A stretch of DNA of 32,943 nt from Phycisphaerae bacterium (GTDB taxonomy: Bacteria > Planctomycetota > Phycisphaerae > SM23-33), in NCBI GenBank assembly GCA_016782885.1, contig JADHXQ010000056.1:1-32943 (forward strand). Reading direction: 5' to 3'. The position numbers and the translations under genes are program-made. Positions 1 to 6,157 of the stretch are shown in pieces. Under the pieces are notes generated by a model that worked only from the letters and a program-made list of their open reading frames with translations, searched no databases and was not told where the DNA came from. The stretch's first letter is position 1. Each line of letters starts with the position of its first letter.

Positions 1-390
1 CTTCTTCTTGGCCTGCCCAGTGTACCACATGTGGTACACGCCGTCCTTGAAGAGGACGCCCGGGCGGTTCACCTGTTCTTCCCAGCCGGTCTTGGCCGGG
101 CCGAGCACGATCCTGGGTTCGCTCCAGTTGACTCCGTCCTTGCTCTTGGACAGGGCGATCGACTTCTTGGGACGCCACGAGACGTACATCCAGTACTCGC
201 CCCCGGCCCGCAAGGTTGAGACATCGAAGATCGTACCGTACTTCTTCCCACCTAGAACGGGATTGGCCTCGTGCTTGACCCACTGCCCGGTCGACTCAGC
301 GCCGCCCGAGGCGACGGCGACGGCCCCAAGGGCCAGGGCGAGGCACAGAAGTGACGCCTTCGCTACGGTCCGCCAGTCACGCATTCCCAT
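1..390 (-). CDS. Secreted glycosidase-like beta-propeller protein, C-terminally truncated by the window edge
   Basis: The first 130 residues are visible; the gene runs off the left edge. The start is the ATG at 390-388, preceded by AGGAG eight bases upstream. A second in-frame ATG lies two codons on. The N-terminus has a signal peptide (Arg/Lys, then a Leu/Ala-rich core ending near AVASGG). The mature part contains NPVLGG, YWMYVSW, ALSKSKDGVNWSEP, NRPGVLFKDG and VYHMWYTG. These repeating W-Y/F-M-Y and S-DG-W strands are typical of five-bladed propeller glycosidase-like proteins (GH32/GH43/GH130-type relatives). The catalytic residues cannot be checked because the C-terminal part is missing. 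It probably acts on carbohydrate outside the cytoplasm. The family call is an inference from the strand motifs; substrate unknown. It has its own promoter, upstream on the minus strand. Confidence 0.7.
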   Translation of the reverse strand, partial: MGMRDWRTVAKASLLCLALALGAVAVASGGAESTGQWVKHEANPVLGGKKYGTIFDVSTLRAGGEYWMYVSWRPKKSIALSKSKDGVNWSEPRIVLGPAKTGWEEQVNRPGVLFKDGVYHMWYTGQAKKK

Positions 391-449
391 CGCCGCTGCT
401 CCTGGTTTCCTGGTTTTTCGTTCACCCGGGATTTCCTGTATGGATTCCC

Positions 450-468
450 GCCCACGACCGTCGTGGGC
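450..468 (-). other. Perfect hairpin in the leader of the glycosidase-like gene
   Basis: GCCCACGA and TCGTGGGC flank a 3-base loop. On the minus strand it falls directly after the predicted start of transcription (about 472) and well before the ribosome binding site. It could be a 5' stabilising stem, or an operator. On the plus strand it is followed by only a short run of T, so a terminator reading rightward is less likely. Confidence 0.4.
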
Positions 469-478
469 CTTTTCAATG

Positions 479-507
479 ATTCTATCACAGAGTGCCATTC
501 GGGTCAG
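479..507 (-). promoter_or_regulatory. Predicted promoter of the glycosidase-like gene
   Basis: Read on the minus strand, CTGACC (507-502) and TAGAAT (484-479) are separated by exactly 17 bases, and TGA precedes the -10 box as in an extended -10. The predicted start is near 472, leaving a leader of about 80 bases. The -35 box spans the junction of the two 17-bp tandem repeats, so repeat DNA seems to supply part of the promoter. Confidence 0.5.
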
Positions 508-521
508 AGTGCCATTCGGGT
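488..521. repeat. 17-bp perfect tandem repeat, two copies
   Basis: CAGAGTGCCATTCGGGT occurs twice in succession (488-504 and 505-521), and a third copy begins with CAG at 522. It abuts the left inverted repeat of the 522-750 segment and lies close to a broken RAYT-like transposase. I read it as the worn end of a mobile element; that link is inferred from proximity. Confidence 0.75.
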
Positions 522-673
522 CAGCCCTTGAAATAGTAAATAGCGATGTCTGGGGTTTTGTGTATTGCATTTCCCTTAACGCATATCGCCTTGCGGCCGG
601 TGGCCATTTCGATTGGTGTCAGTTCGATCACTTCCGCTATTGGCAGTTTAGTAGACCGCCTCTCGATCTTCAA
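521..673 (-). CDS. Possible small protein inside the inverted-repeat segment (50 residues)
   Basis: An open frame starts at TTG (673-671) and ends with TGA at 523-521. It encodes about 50 residues with a plausible mixed composition, including KLPIAEVIELTPIEMATG and ending IYYFKG. I recognise no family. The start is uncertain: there is no ATG and no good Shine-Dalgarno sequence. Its last codons are made of the left inverted repeat, so it may be a chance frame or a remnant of an element gene. Confidence 0.25.
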   Translation of the reverse strand: MKIERRSTKLPIAEVIELTPIEMATGRKAICVKGNAIHKTPDIAIYYFKG

Positions 674-750
674 TCACAAACAACCGGACCGCCCATAAAA
701 CGACATACCCAAAGACAGACCCCAACCCTTATTTGCTATTTCAAGGGCTG
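522..750. mobile_element. MITE-like segment bounded by 20-bp inverted repeats
   Basis: The right end ATTTGCTATTTCAAGGGCTG (731-750) matches the reverse complement of 522-541 at 19 of 20 positions. The enclosed 189 bases have no recognisable transposase. The segment sits between the 17-bp tandem repeat and a truncated RAYT/IS200-like transposase that ends eight bases beyond the right repeat. A non-autonomous element mobilised by a RAYT-type enzyme is the simplest reading, but decay of one longer element would look the same. Confidence 0.5.
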
Positions 751-757
751 TTGTAAA

Positions 758-904
758 TCACGACGAAGTCCGCAGGACGAAGACGGGACCCCGACGCCTC
801 GGAAAGACCTCCCAACTGCGGACACAGTCAGACCATGATCCGCGAGGATCGTTGGGCAACCAGAACCCGTACGTGCTGAAGATGACATGATACGCCAGGA
901 TCAT
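758..904 (-). pseudogene. Truncated RAYT/IS200-like (Y1) transposase, N-terminal fragment
   Basis: From the ATG at 904 the reading gives MILAYHVI followed by FSTYGFWLPNDPRGSW and VRSWEVF. I recognise this as the conserved N-terminus of REP-associated tyrosine transposases. Similarity fades after about 35 residues and the frame ends with TGA at codon 49. The HUH motif and the catalytic Tyr, which lie further on in intact members, are absent, so the fragment cannot be active. The inverted-repeat segment begins eight bases beyond its end. The family name comes from memory of the motif and was not searched. Confidence 0.65.
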
Positions 905-1096
905 GAGTGCGAGGTATATGCGGCGAACGCTGCGATGTCACGCCCCCGACGCGCCGGGATCGTATTACGCACTGTGTAGCGGCGGGGCATCGTCCCGCGC
1001 TCGTCGTTTCGCGATGCGGCGCAGCGCCGTGCGCCGCAAGCGGCTGAAAAATCGTGCAATCTGCACTCAAAACTCCCATCGCCGCCGCATTGGTGC

Positions 1097-1110
1097 TATA
1101 ATCGCGAACA
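1097..1110 (+). promoter_or_regulatory. TATAAT box eight bases before the holB start
   Basis: A perfect TATAAT at 1097-1102 is followed by eight bases and then the ATG at 1111. The bases 17 upstream (TCCCAT) are a poor -35. Transcription would begin near 1109, so the message would be almost leaderless, and indeed no Shine-Dalgarno sequence precedes the ATG. Confidence 0.5.
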
Positions 1111-2250
1111 ATGGTTAAGTTGCTTGACATTGTCGGGCAGGATGCGGCGGTGGCATTGCTGCAGCGGAGCCTCGCGGCTGGGCGCATGGGACACGCGCTG
1201 ATGTTCACAGGCCCTCACGGCGTCGGGCGCCGGACTACCGCCCTTGCGCTGGGGGGGGTGCTGCTCTGCGAAAATCCGCAAACCATGCCCAACAACGCCC
1301 GGTTCGACCAACTCGATAACGACTTCCAACTCACCGACGCCTGCGGGCAGTGCAACGCCTGCAAAACGCTCGATGCCGGCACGCATCCGGACTTCGAGGT
1401 CGTCTACAAGGAACTTGCCGCCTTCCACCCCAAACCGGAAGTTCGCGGCCGCAAGATGCAGAATCTCGGTATCGACGTGATCAAGCACTTCCTGCTGAAT
1501 AGCGCGTACCTCGCTTCGTCGCGCGGCAGGGGCAAGGTGTTTGTCGTTCGCGAGGCGGAACTGATGAGTGCCGATGCACAGAACGCACTGCTGAAAACGC
1601 TTGAGGAACCGCCGCCCGGCGTGACGATTATTCTACTCTGCCGGCGAAGCGAGCAGATGCTTCCGACAACGACAAGCCGCTGCCACGCGGTGCGGTTCGG
1701 CCCCCTTCCGCTCGATTTCGTTACCGACCGCCTGGCCGGCGAGGATGTCGCGGCCGACGAGGCGCTGTTCTGGGCGTCGTTCACAGAAGGATCGGCCGGC
1801 AGGTCGCTGTCTCTTGCCCGCGGTGAACTCTACACGATCAAGTGCGAGATGCTGGACGAACTGGCGAAAATGGGCCCCGGCGGTAATGCGGCACTGGGCG
1901 AGCGACTCCAGAAGATCACCGATGCCCAGGCGATCGAGGCGGTCAAAGCCGCCAAGAGCGACGACGGCGCCGAGATGGCGAAATCGCTGGCCACGCGGCG
2001 GGCGACGGGGGTCATGCTCGAACTGATAGCCGCGGGCTTCCGCGACGCGATCTCGCTGTCGACCGGTCTCGACCGCCCGCTGGTAAACGCCGACCAGCGG
2101 GGGACCATCGAATCAATCGCGAAGAAACACTCGACGCGCCAACTGGCTGGAGTGGTCGAACAACTCTCCAACTACGAGCAACTCCTCTGGCGAAACGTCA
2201 GTTCCAGAATCGTCTGGGACAACGTCGTTCTGGCATGCGCTTCGGGGTAA
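1111..2250 (+). CDS. holB: DNA polymerase III, delta' subunit
   Basis: This is a clamp-loader AAA+ protein of 379 residues. In the family, delta' joins tau/gamma and delta to open the sliding clamp; it acts in the cytoplasm at the replisome. Visible marks are the N-terminal DIVGQD, a P-loop-like GPHGVGRRT (residues 34-42), a zinc-binding Cys cluster CGQCNAC, then LLKTLEEPP (161-169) and the TTTSRC sensor-1 motif (about 186-191). The P-loop Lys is Arg, which fits delta', a subunit that does not hydrolyse ATP, better than DnaX. The length fits delta' and is too short for tau. The next gene starts 15 bases downstream and is probably co-transcribed. HolB rather than another clamp-loader ATPase is the most likely call. 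Confidence 0.85.
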   Translation: MVKLLDIVGQDAAVALLQRSLAAGRMGHALMFTGPHGVGRRTTALALGGVLLCENPQTMPNNARFDQLDNDFQLTDACGQCNACKTLDAGTHPDFEVVYKELAAFHPKPEVRGRKMQNLGIDVIKHFLLNSAYLASSRGRGKVFVVREAELMSADAQNALLKTLEEPPPGVTIILLCRRSEQMLPTTTSRCHAVRFGPLPLDFVTDRLAGEDVAADEALFWASFTEGSAGRSLSLARGELYTIKCEMLDELAKMGPGGNAALGERLQKITDAQAIEAVKAAKSDDGAEMAKSLATRRATGVMLELIAAGFRDAISLSTGLDRPLVNADQRGTIESIAKKHSTRQLAGVVEQLSNYEQLLWRNVSSRIVWDNVVLACASG

Positions 2251-2265
2251 CAGGCTGAAGGTGTC

Positions 2266-4371
2266 ATGGTGAGATACGTAATCGTACTGGTTGCGGTGCT
2301 GTTGCCGGCGGGCGCCCCTCCTTTGGGCGCCCAAACCGCCCCGCGGTACGAAGCCGCATTCTCAGACGGCTCGCGACTTGAGGGCGAAAAGCTCACCGGA
2401 TGGAGCAAGCATGCATATTCTCCGCGGCTTGACGGGACCTCCCTGGACGATCCCAAGCGCCCGCTGCGATGGTTGAAGGACCGGCGCCTCAAACCGTGGC
2501 GCAAAGCGTCATGGTGCGGCGGATATATCGAGTTCGTCGGCGGGGACCGCATTATCGGGCGCGTGGTTGGCTCGAGGCCGAGCAGCGACGCCGGCGGGGT
2601 TCATGTCCCGGCGCATCTGCTGGTGGCGCCGGCGACGAATTCGAAGATTCCGGCCCGCATCAGATCCCCCAGGCAGATTCGCGTGCGTATCGACACGATA
2701 AGGCGGATCGTCATGACGCCGAATCCCCGGGAATATTATCACCCCGGAAGGCTCGTGCGCAGGGGCGGGCGGAACGTGGATTTTGTCAGTCTTCGCGTGG
2801 GCGAAGATTCTCTGAAACTGCTGCTCATCAACACCGCCATTACCGTGAAGTTCGACGACATATCCGAGATATGCTTCCCGCAAACCGATCCATGGGAGGC
2901 GTATTTCCGGATGCTGGGCGTGCTAAGCCCCGCCGGCCGGTCGCGACTGGTGCGCCTCGAGACCATCGACGCCCTGATCGCCACCGCAAGCGCCCTGCGC
3001 ATTGAAGAACAGGCTTTCGCCACCGATGCCCAAAAGGAGCAGGCGCTGCTTGACCTAAAGAAGTTCAACGCTGATCTCGCTGGTCTGGAACCGGAGCTCG
3101 AGGAGCACGAAAAGACACTTGCCTCGATCCGCGCCGAATACGCAAAGCTGTCGACCCAACTCGCAAAATCACCCGCTTCCGATCGCTCAAGGCGCCTGTC
3201 GCAAATGAAACTGCGGGTCGACCGCGCCCTGCAAAAGCGCGACAACACTAGACGGCACATCGCCTACGTCAAATTGCAACGCGGCAGGACCCATGGCGCC
3301 GGCGGCAGCAGCGACACATGGAGCCACGTGATCCAACCGGCATGGTGCCTCGACGCGCTGCGAATACCGTTCAACCGCATCCATATGAGGTGGTCGCTGG
3401 CGCCCGACCGGGTTCCGCTGTCCATGATTCGTCCCACCGCGTCTGTCAGCCCTCCGCTGCAATCGTGGCGAACCGGACGCACCTCAGACGGAGGGTCCTT
3501 TCACAGCGCCGGGCGGGACTACTGCTGGGGATTCGCGGTGCATGCATACAGCGAATTGAGCTTCGCGCTTCCGAAATGCGCCAATTCGTTTCAGACTCGC
3601 CTGGGACTCGACAGCGCTGCCGCCAAGGGCGGATGCGTGCAGGCCAGGGTGCTGCTCGGATCGACCGGCAGGAAACAAAACAAAAACGAAGACAACAATA
3701 AAAAAATCCTGTACGCCAGCGAGATGCTGGTCGGTTCGATCAAAACCGTGGACACCGGTCGGCTCGCGATAGGCCCCGCCGGCGATGGACAGAGAATCCT
3801 GACCCTGCAGGCCGATATAGCCCACGAAGGACGCCCGCGAGGGGCCGACCCGCTTAACATACGCGACAAGTTCAACTGGCTCGAACCGGTGATCGGGTTC
3901 GATGCAAATGGGTTTCAGGATGCGGTTCTTCGAGAAACGGTAAAGCAGATGCGCCCCTGGAAGGGATGGACTGTGAAGTTCGACAAGCGCGGCCGATACA
4001 CCTGGACGGGGCACTTGTCGGCAAACAAGGATCCGATCGGCCGAATGCACTTCCGCCCGATGGTCCGCGCCGAGAAGCATCCGCTGGTCCTTTCGCGCCG
4101 GATCACGATCGGATCGCGCGACAACTGGCTCACCGTCGATGCGGGCGTTTTCGATGACAATGGCGCCTACTGTCCGCGGGCGGTCTCCCTTCGCGTCGAC
4201 AAGGAGGTAATCGAGCCCAGGAAGCCCCCCGCCAGGCAGACTTGGCAGACAAGAGACGCCCCGCCTGTGTTTTCGATCGGACAATATCGCGGTAAGAAGG
4301 TCACTCTCGAACTGACCCAGAAGCCCGATACCGCGAATCTGTATTGGCACAGGATCGAGATAAGACAGTAA
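2266..4371 (+). CDS. Secreted NPCBM-domain protein with coiled coil
   Basis: A 701-residue exported protein. The signal peptide spans about 22 residues (VIVLVAVLLPAG core, then PLGAQ). Residues about 25-225 are a beta-rich region containing GSRLEG and GDRIIGRVVGS, resembling segments found in planctomycete NPCBM proteins. Residues about 226-340 are charged and helical, likely a coiled coil (EPELEEHEKTLASIRAEYAK). Residues about 395-547 look like an NPCBM carbohydrate-binding module: a GGSFHSAGRDYCWGFAVHA segment, a cysteine, then FQTRLGLDS and ARVLLGS. The C-terminal 150 residues are unassigned. GAAGG lies four bases before the ATG. The pairing with holB is probably only shared transcription. 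The role is likely extracellular or cell-surface sugar binding; no catalytic motif is seen. Confidence 0.65.
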   Translation: MVRYVIVLVAVLLPAGAPPLGAQTAPRYEAAFSDGSRLEGEKLTGWSKHAYSPRLDGTSLDDPKRPLRWLKDRRLKPWRKASWCGGYIEFVGGDRIIGRVVGSRPSSDAGGVHVPAHLLVAPATNSKIPARIRSPRQIRVRIDTIRRIVMTPNPREYYHPGRLVRRGGRNVDFVSLRVGEDSLKLLLINTAITVKFDDISEICFPQTDPWEAYFRMLGVLSPAGRSRLVRLETIDALIATASALRIEEQAFATDAQKEQALLDLKKFNADLAGLEPELEEHEKTLASIRAEYAKLSTQLAKSPASDRSRRLSQMKLRVDRALQKRDNTRRHIAYVKLQRGRTHGAGGSSDTWSHVIQPAWCLDALRIPFNRIHMRWSLAPDRVPLSMIRPTASVSPPLQSWRTGRTSDGGSFHSAGRDYCWGFAVHAYSELSFALPKCANSFQTRLGLDSAAAKGGCVQARVLLGSTGRKQNKNEDNNKKILYASEMLVGSIKTVDTGRLAIGPAGDGQRILTLQADIAHEGRPRGADPLNIRDKFNWLEPVIGFDANGFQDAVLRETVKQMRPWKGWTVKFDKRGRYTWTGHLSANKDPIGRMHFRPMVRAEKHPLVLSRRITIGSRDNWLTVDAGVFDDNGAYCPRAVSLRVDKEVIEPRKPPARQTWQTRDAPPVFSIGQYRGKKVTLELTQKPDTANLYWHRIEIRQ

Positions 4372-4402
4372 CTGTGTACCGGTCGAATGGGAAGGGAATA
4401 TC

Positions 4403-4425
4403 GTTCAGGGCCGAAGGGCCTGAAC
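4403..4425. terminator. Hairpin between convergent genes, possible bidirectional terminator
   Basis: GTTCAGG and CCTGAAC form a stem extended by two more pairs after one mismatch, with a GAA loop. It lies between the rightward NPCBM gene and the leftward radical SAM gene. There is no T run on either side, so it would be a weak intrinsic terminator. A second palindrome, TAGCTG/CAGCTA (4495-4514), overlaps the radical SAM stop codon. The rest of 4372-4511 shows nothing else. Confidence 0.35.
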
Positions 4426-4511
4426 CAAACGTCGCTACCCTTTACGATATGAGGTCGCGATTATCGACCCGACATAATTGCTCGGACAGACTACTAGCTG
4501 ACAGATGACAG

Positions 4512-5936
4512 CTAACCGCCGCCTTTCCGCCCCATCCGGGCCGCTTTGCTTCGCTTGTCGCGGATGCACGAGAACATCCTGGTCCCCAGTTTCATCAGCG
4601 ACATCAGGTCGCCCAGGCTGCGGATACCCAGCAGCTTCCCGAATATGTAGCCCGGGCGCATGAAGAACCGCTTGTGAGCTTCGGCGATGATCGAGACAAG
4701 CTTCTCCTCGCTCCAGTTGTCCGAGATGATCACCGGGCGCTTCCGGTCCTTCTCTATGAAGTTCTGCGCGTCGACTTCGCGGTAGGACCCGTCTGAGCGG
4801 GCCTGGCGGTACAGGGGCGTGCCCGGAAGCGGTGAGAGCACGTGGAAGTCCGCATAATCAACACCGATGTCGATGGCGAACTGGATGGTGTTCAGGGCGT
4901 CTTCGTACGTTTCGACCGGGATACCCAGAATGAAGTATCCGACGGTTTTTATGCCCGCGGATTTGGTCAGGGCAAACGCCTCTCGGGCGATCTCGGGCGT
5001 GGTCCTTTTGCGGAGATATTCCAGACCGCGGGGGTTGGCGCTTTCCACGCCGAAGCCAAGGATTTCGCATCCGGCGCGCCGCATCCACGAGAGCATTTCG
5101 GCATCGACGCAGTCGACGCGCGCTTCGGCTTTCCATTTCAGGCGGTAGTTTCTCTCGACCAGCCCGTCGCAGATTTCCTTCAACCGGCCGCGGTCCAGAA
5201 CGAACAGGTCGTCGTAGAAGATGATGTATTGCGTGCGGTATCGCTGGACGATCTCGTCGATCTCGGCCAGCACGTTCGCGGCGCTTCTCGCCCGCCAGCG
5301 GTCGCCGCAGACGCCCTTGTCGCAGAAGATGCAGTTGTACGGGCACCCGCGCGAAGTGATAAGCGTCGCCACGCGCCGCCGCCCGGCGAGGGCGTAGCGG
5401 TACTCGTTGGTCGGCAGCAGGTCCCGCGCGGGGAACGGGAGGCCGTCGAGCTGTTCGATCGGCTCGCGCGGTTCGGCGGGCGAATCGGGCGTGGCCAGTC
5501 CTGGTATGCCCGACAGGTCGCCATCGGCATCGATCGCATCGAGCATTTCGACAAACGTCCGCTCGCCTTCACCGATTACGGCGCCGTCCAGCTCCGGATT
5601 CTCAGCCATTATCGTTTCGGACAGGGCCATCGGATGCGCCCCCCCTATCACGAGGTATCGCGTGTGCGGGCGGCAGATGCCCATGGCGCGTTTGACCGCG
5701 TCGAATACGGGCGTAAGGGCGGTTATTCCGATGACATCCCACTTTTTCGCCGACACCCGCTCGGTGAACTCAGGCCAGTCGAGCCCCTCGCCGCTGGCGT
5801 CGAGAATGGTCGCCTCGTATCCGCTCTCGCGGGCCGCCGAAGCCATGTACGCCAATCCCAGAGGCACCATTGCCAGCGGGTTGTCGTCCACCGCCCGGTC
5901 GGGAGACTGGATCAGCAGTATTTTAAGATCGGACAT
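4512..5936 (-). CDS. B12-binding radical SAM protein
   Basis: A 474-residue enzyme of the class that combines an N-terminal cobalamin-binding Rossmann domain with a radical SAM barrel. Residues 1-150 include LLIQSPD, PLGLAYMASAARESGYEATILD and YLVIGGAHP. The Fe-S cluster motif CPYNCIFC is at residues 198-205 (C198, C202, C205). Downstream segments such as FYDDLFVLDR, GCEILGFGVES and TVGYFILGIP are typical of the BchE/HpnJ/MiaB-like barrel. Such proteins perform methylations or rearrangements on lipids, cofactors or sugars; the substrate cannot be read here. The start is the ATG at 5936, where homology begins; an upstream frame extension has no similarity. No good Shine-Dalgarno is visible. 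It is divergent from an ABC exporter, so a lipid or envelope substrate is possible (inference). Confidence 0.8.
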   Translation of the reverse strand: MSDLKILLIQSPDRAVDDNPLAMVPLGLAYMASAARESGYEATILDASGEGLDWPEFTERVSAKKWDVIGITALTPVFDAVKRAMGICRPHTRYLVIGGAHPMALSETIMAENPELDGAVIGEGERTFVEMLDAIDADGDLSGIPGLATPDSPAEPREPIEQLDGLPFPARDLLPTNEYRYALAGRRRVATLITSRGCPYNCIFCDKGVCGDRWRARSAANVLAEIDEIVQRYRTQYIIFYDDLFVLDRGRLKEICDGLVERNYRLKWKAEARVDCVDAEMLSWMRRAGCEILGFGVESANPRGLEYLRKRTTPEIAREAFALTKSAGIKTVGYFILGIPVETYEDALNTIQFAIDIGVDYADFHVLSPLPGTPLYRQARSDGSYREVDAQNFIEKDRKRPVIISDNWSEEKLVSIIAEAHKRFFMRPGYIFGKLLGIRSLGDLMSLMKLGTRMFSCIRDKRSKAARMGRKGGG

Positions 5937-5994
5937 ATGCGCAGGGGGATATCCACAAGTACAAGCAGTTTCACCGGAAAAACCCGGGTCGAGA

Positions 5995-6023
5995 ATAGTA
6001 CCCCGCCACAGCACGGAAGTAAA
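5995..6023 (-). promoter_or_regulatory. Possible promoter of the radical SAM gene
   Basis: On the minus strand TTTACT (6023-6018) and TACTAT (6000-5995) are 17 bases apart, giving a leader of about 50 bases. Each box has four of six consensus bases, so this is only a candidate. Confidence 0.35.
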
Positions 6024-6101
6024 GACACTTCAATCGCATATGAATCGCCTTCGCCGCTGGCGCTTGCGGTTTCGCGGTCGTTGTCGTTTCACCGTTGCCC
6101 A

Positions 6102-6130
6102 TTGACGTTTGAGCGTCTGGTGGACATAAT
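6102..6130 (+). promoter_or_regulatory. Promoter of the ABC exporter gene
   Basis: TTGACG (6102-6107) and CATAAT (6125-6130) are separated by exactly 17 bases. Transcription would start near 6137, about 20 bases before the ATG at 6158. Both boxes differ from consensus at one position. Confidence 0.65.
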
Positions 6131-6157
6131 CAGACATCCCTTTTTGGAAATCCCCCG

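Noticed and set aside
8..838. Long rightward open frame over the left end
   Set aside because: It lies antisense to the glycosidase-like gene and runs through the repeats and the transposase fragment; its composition is not protein-like.
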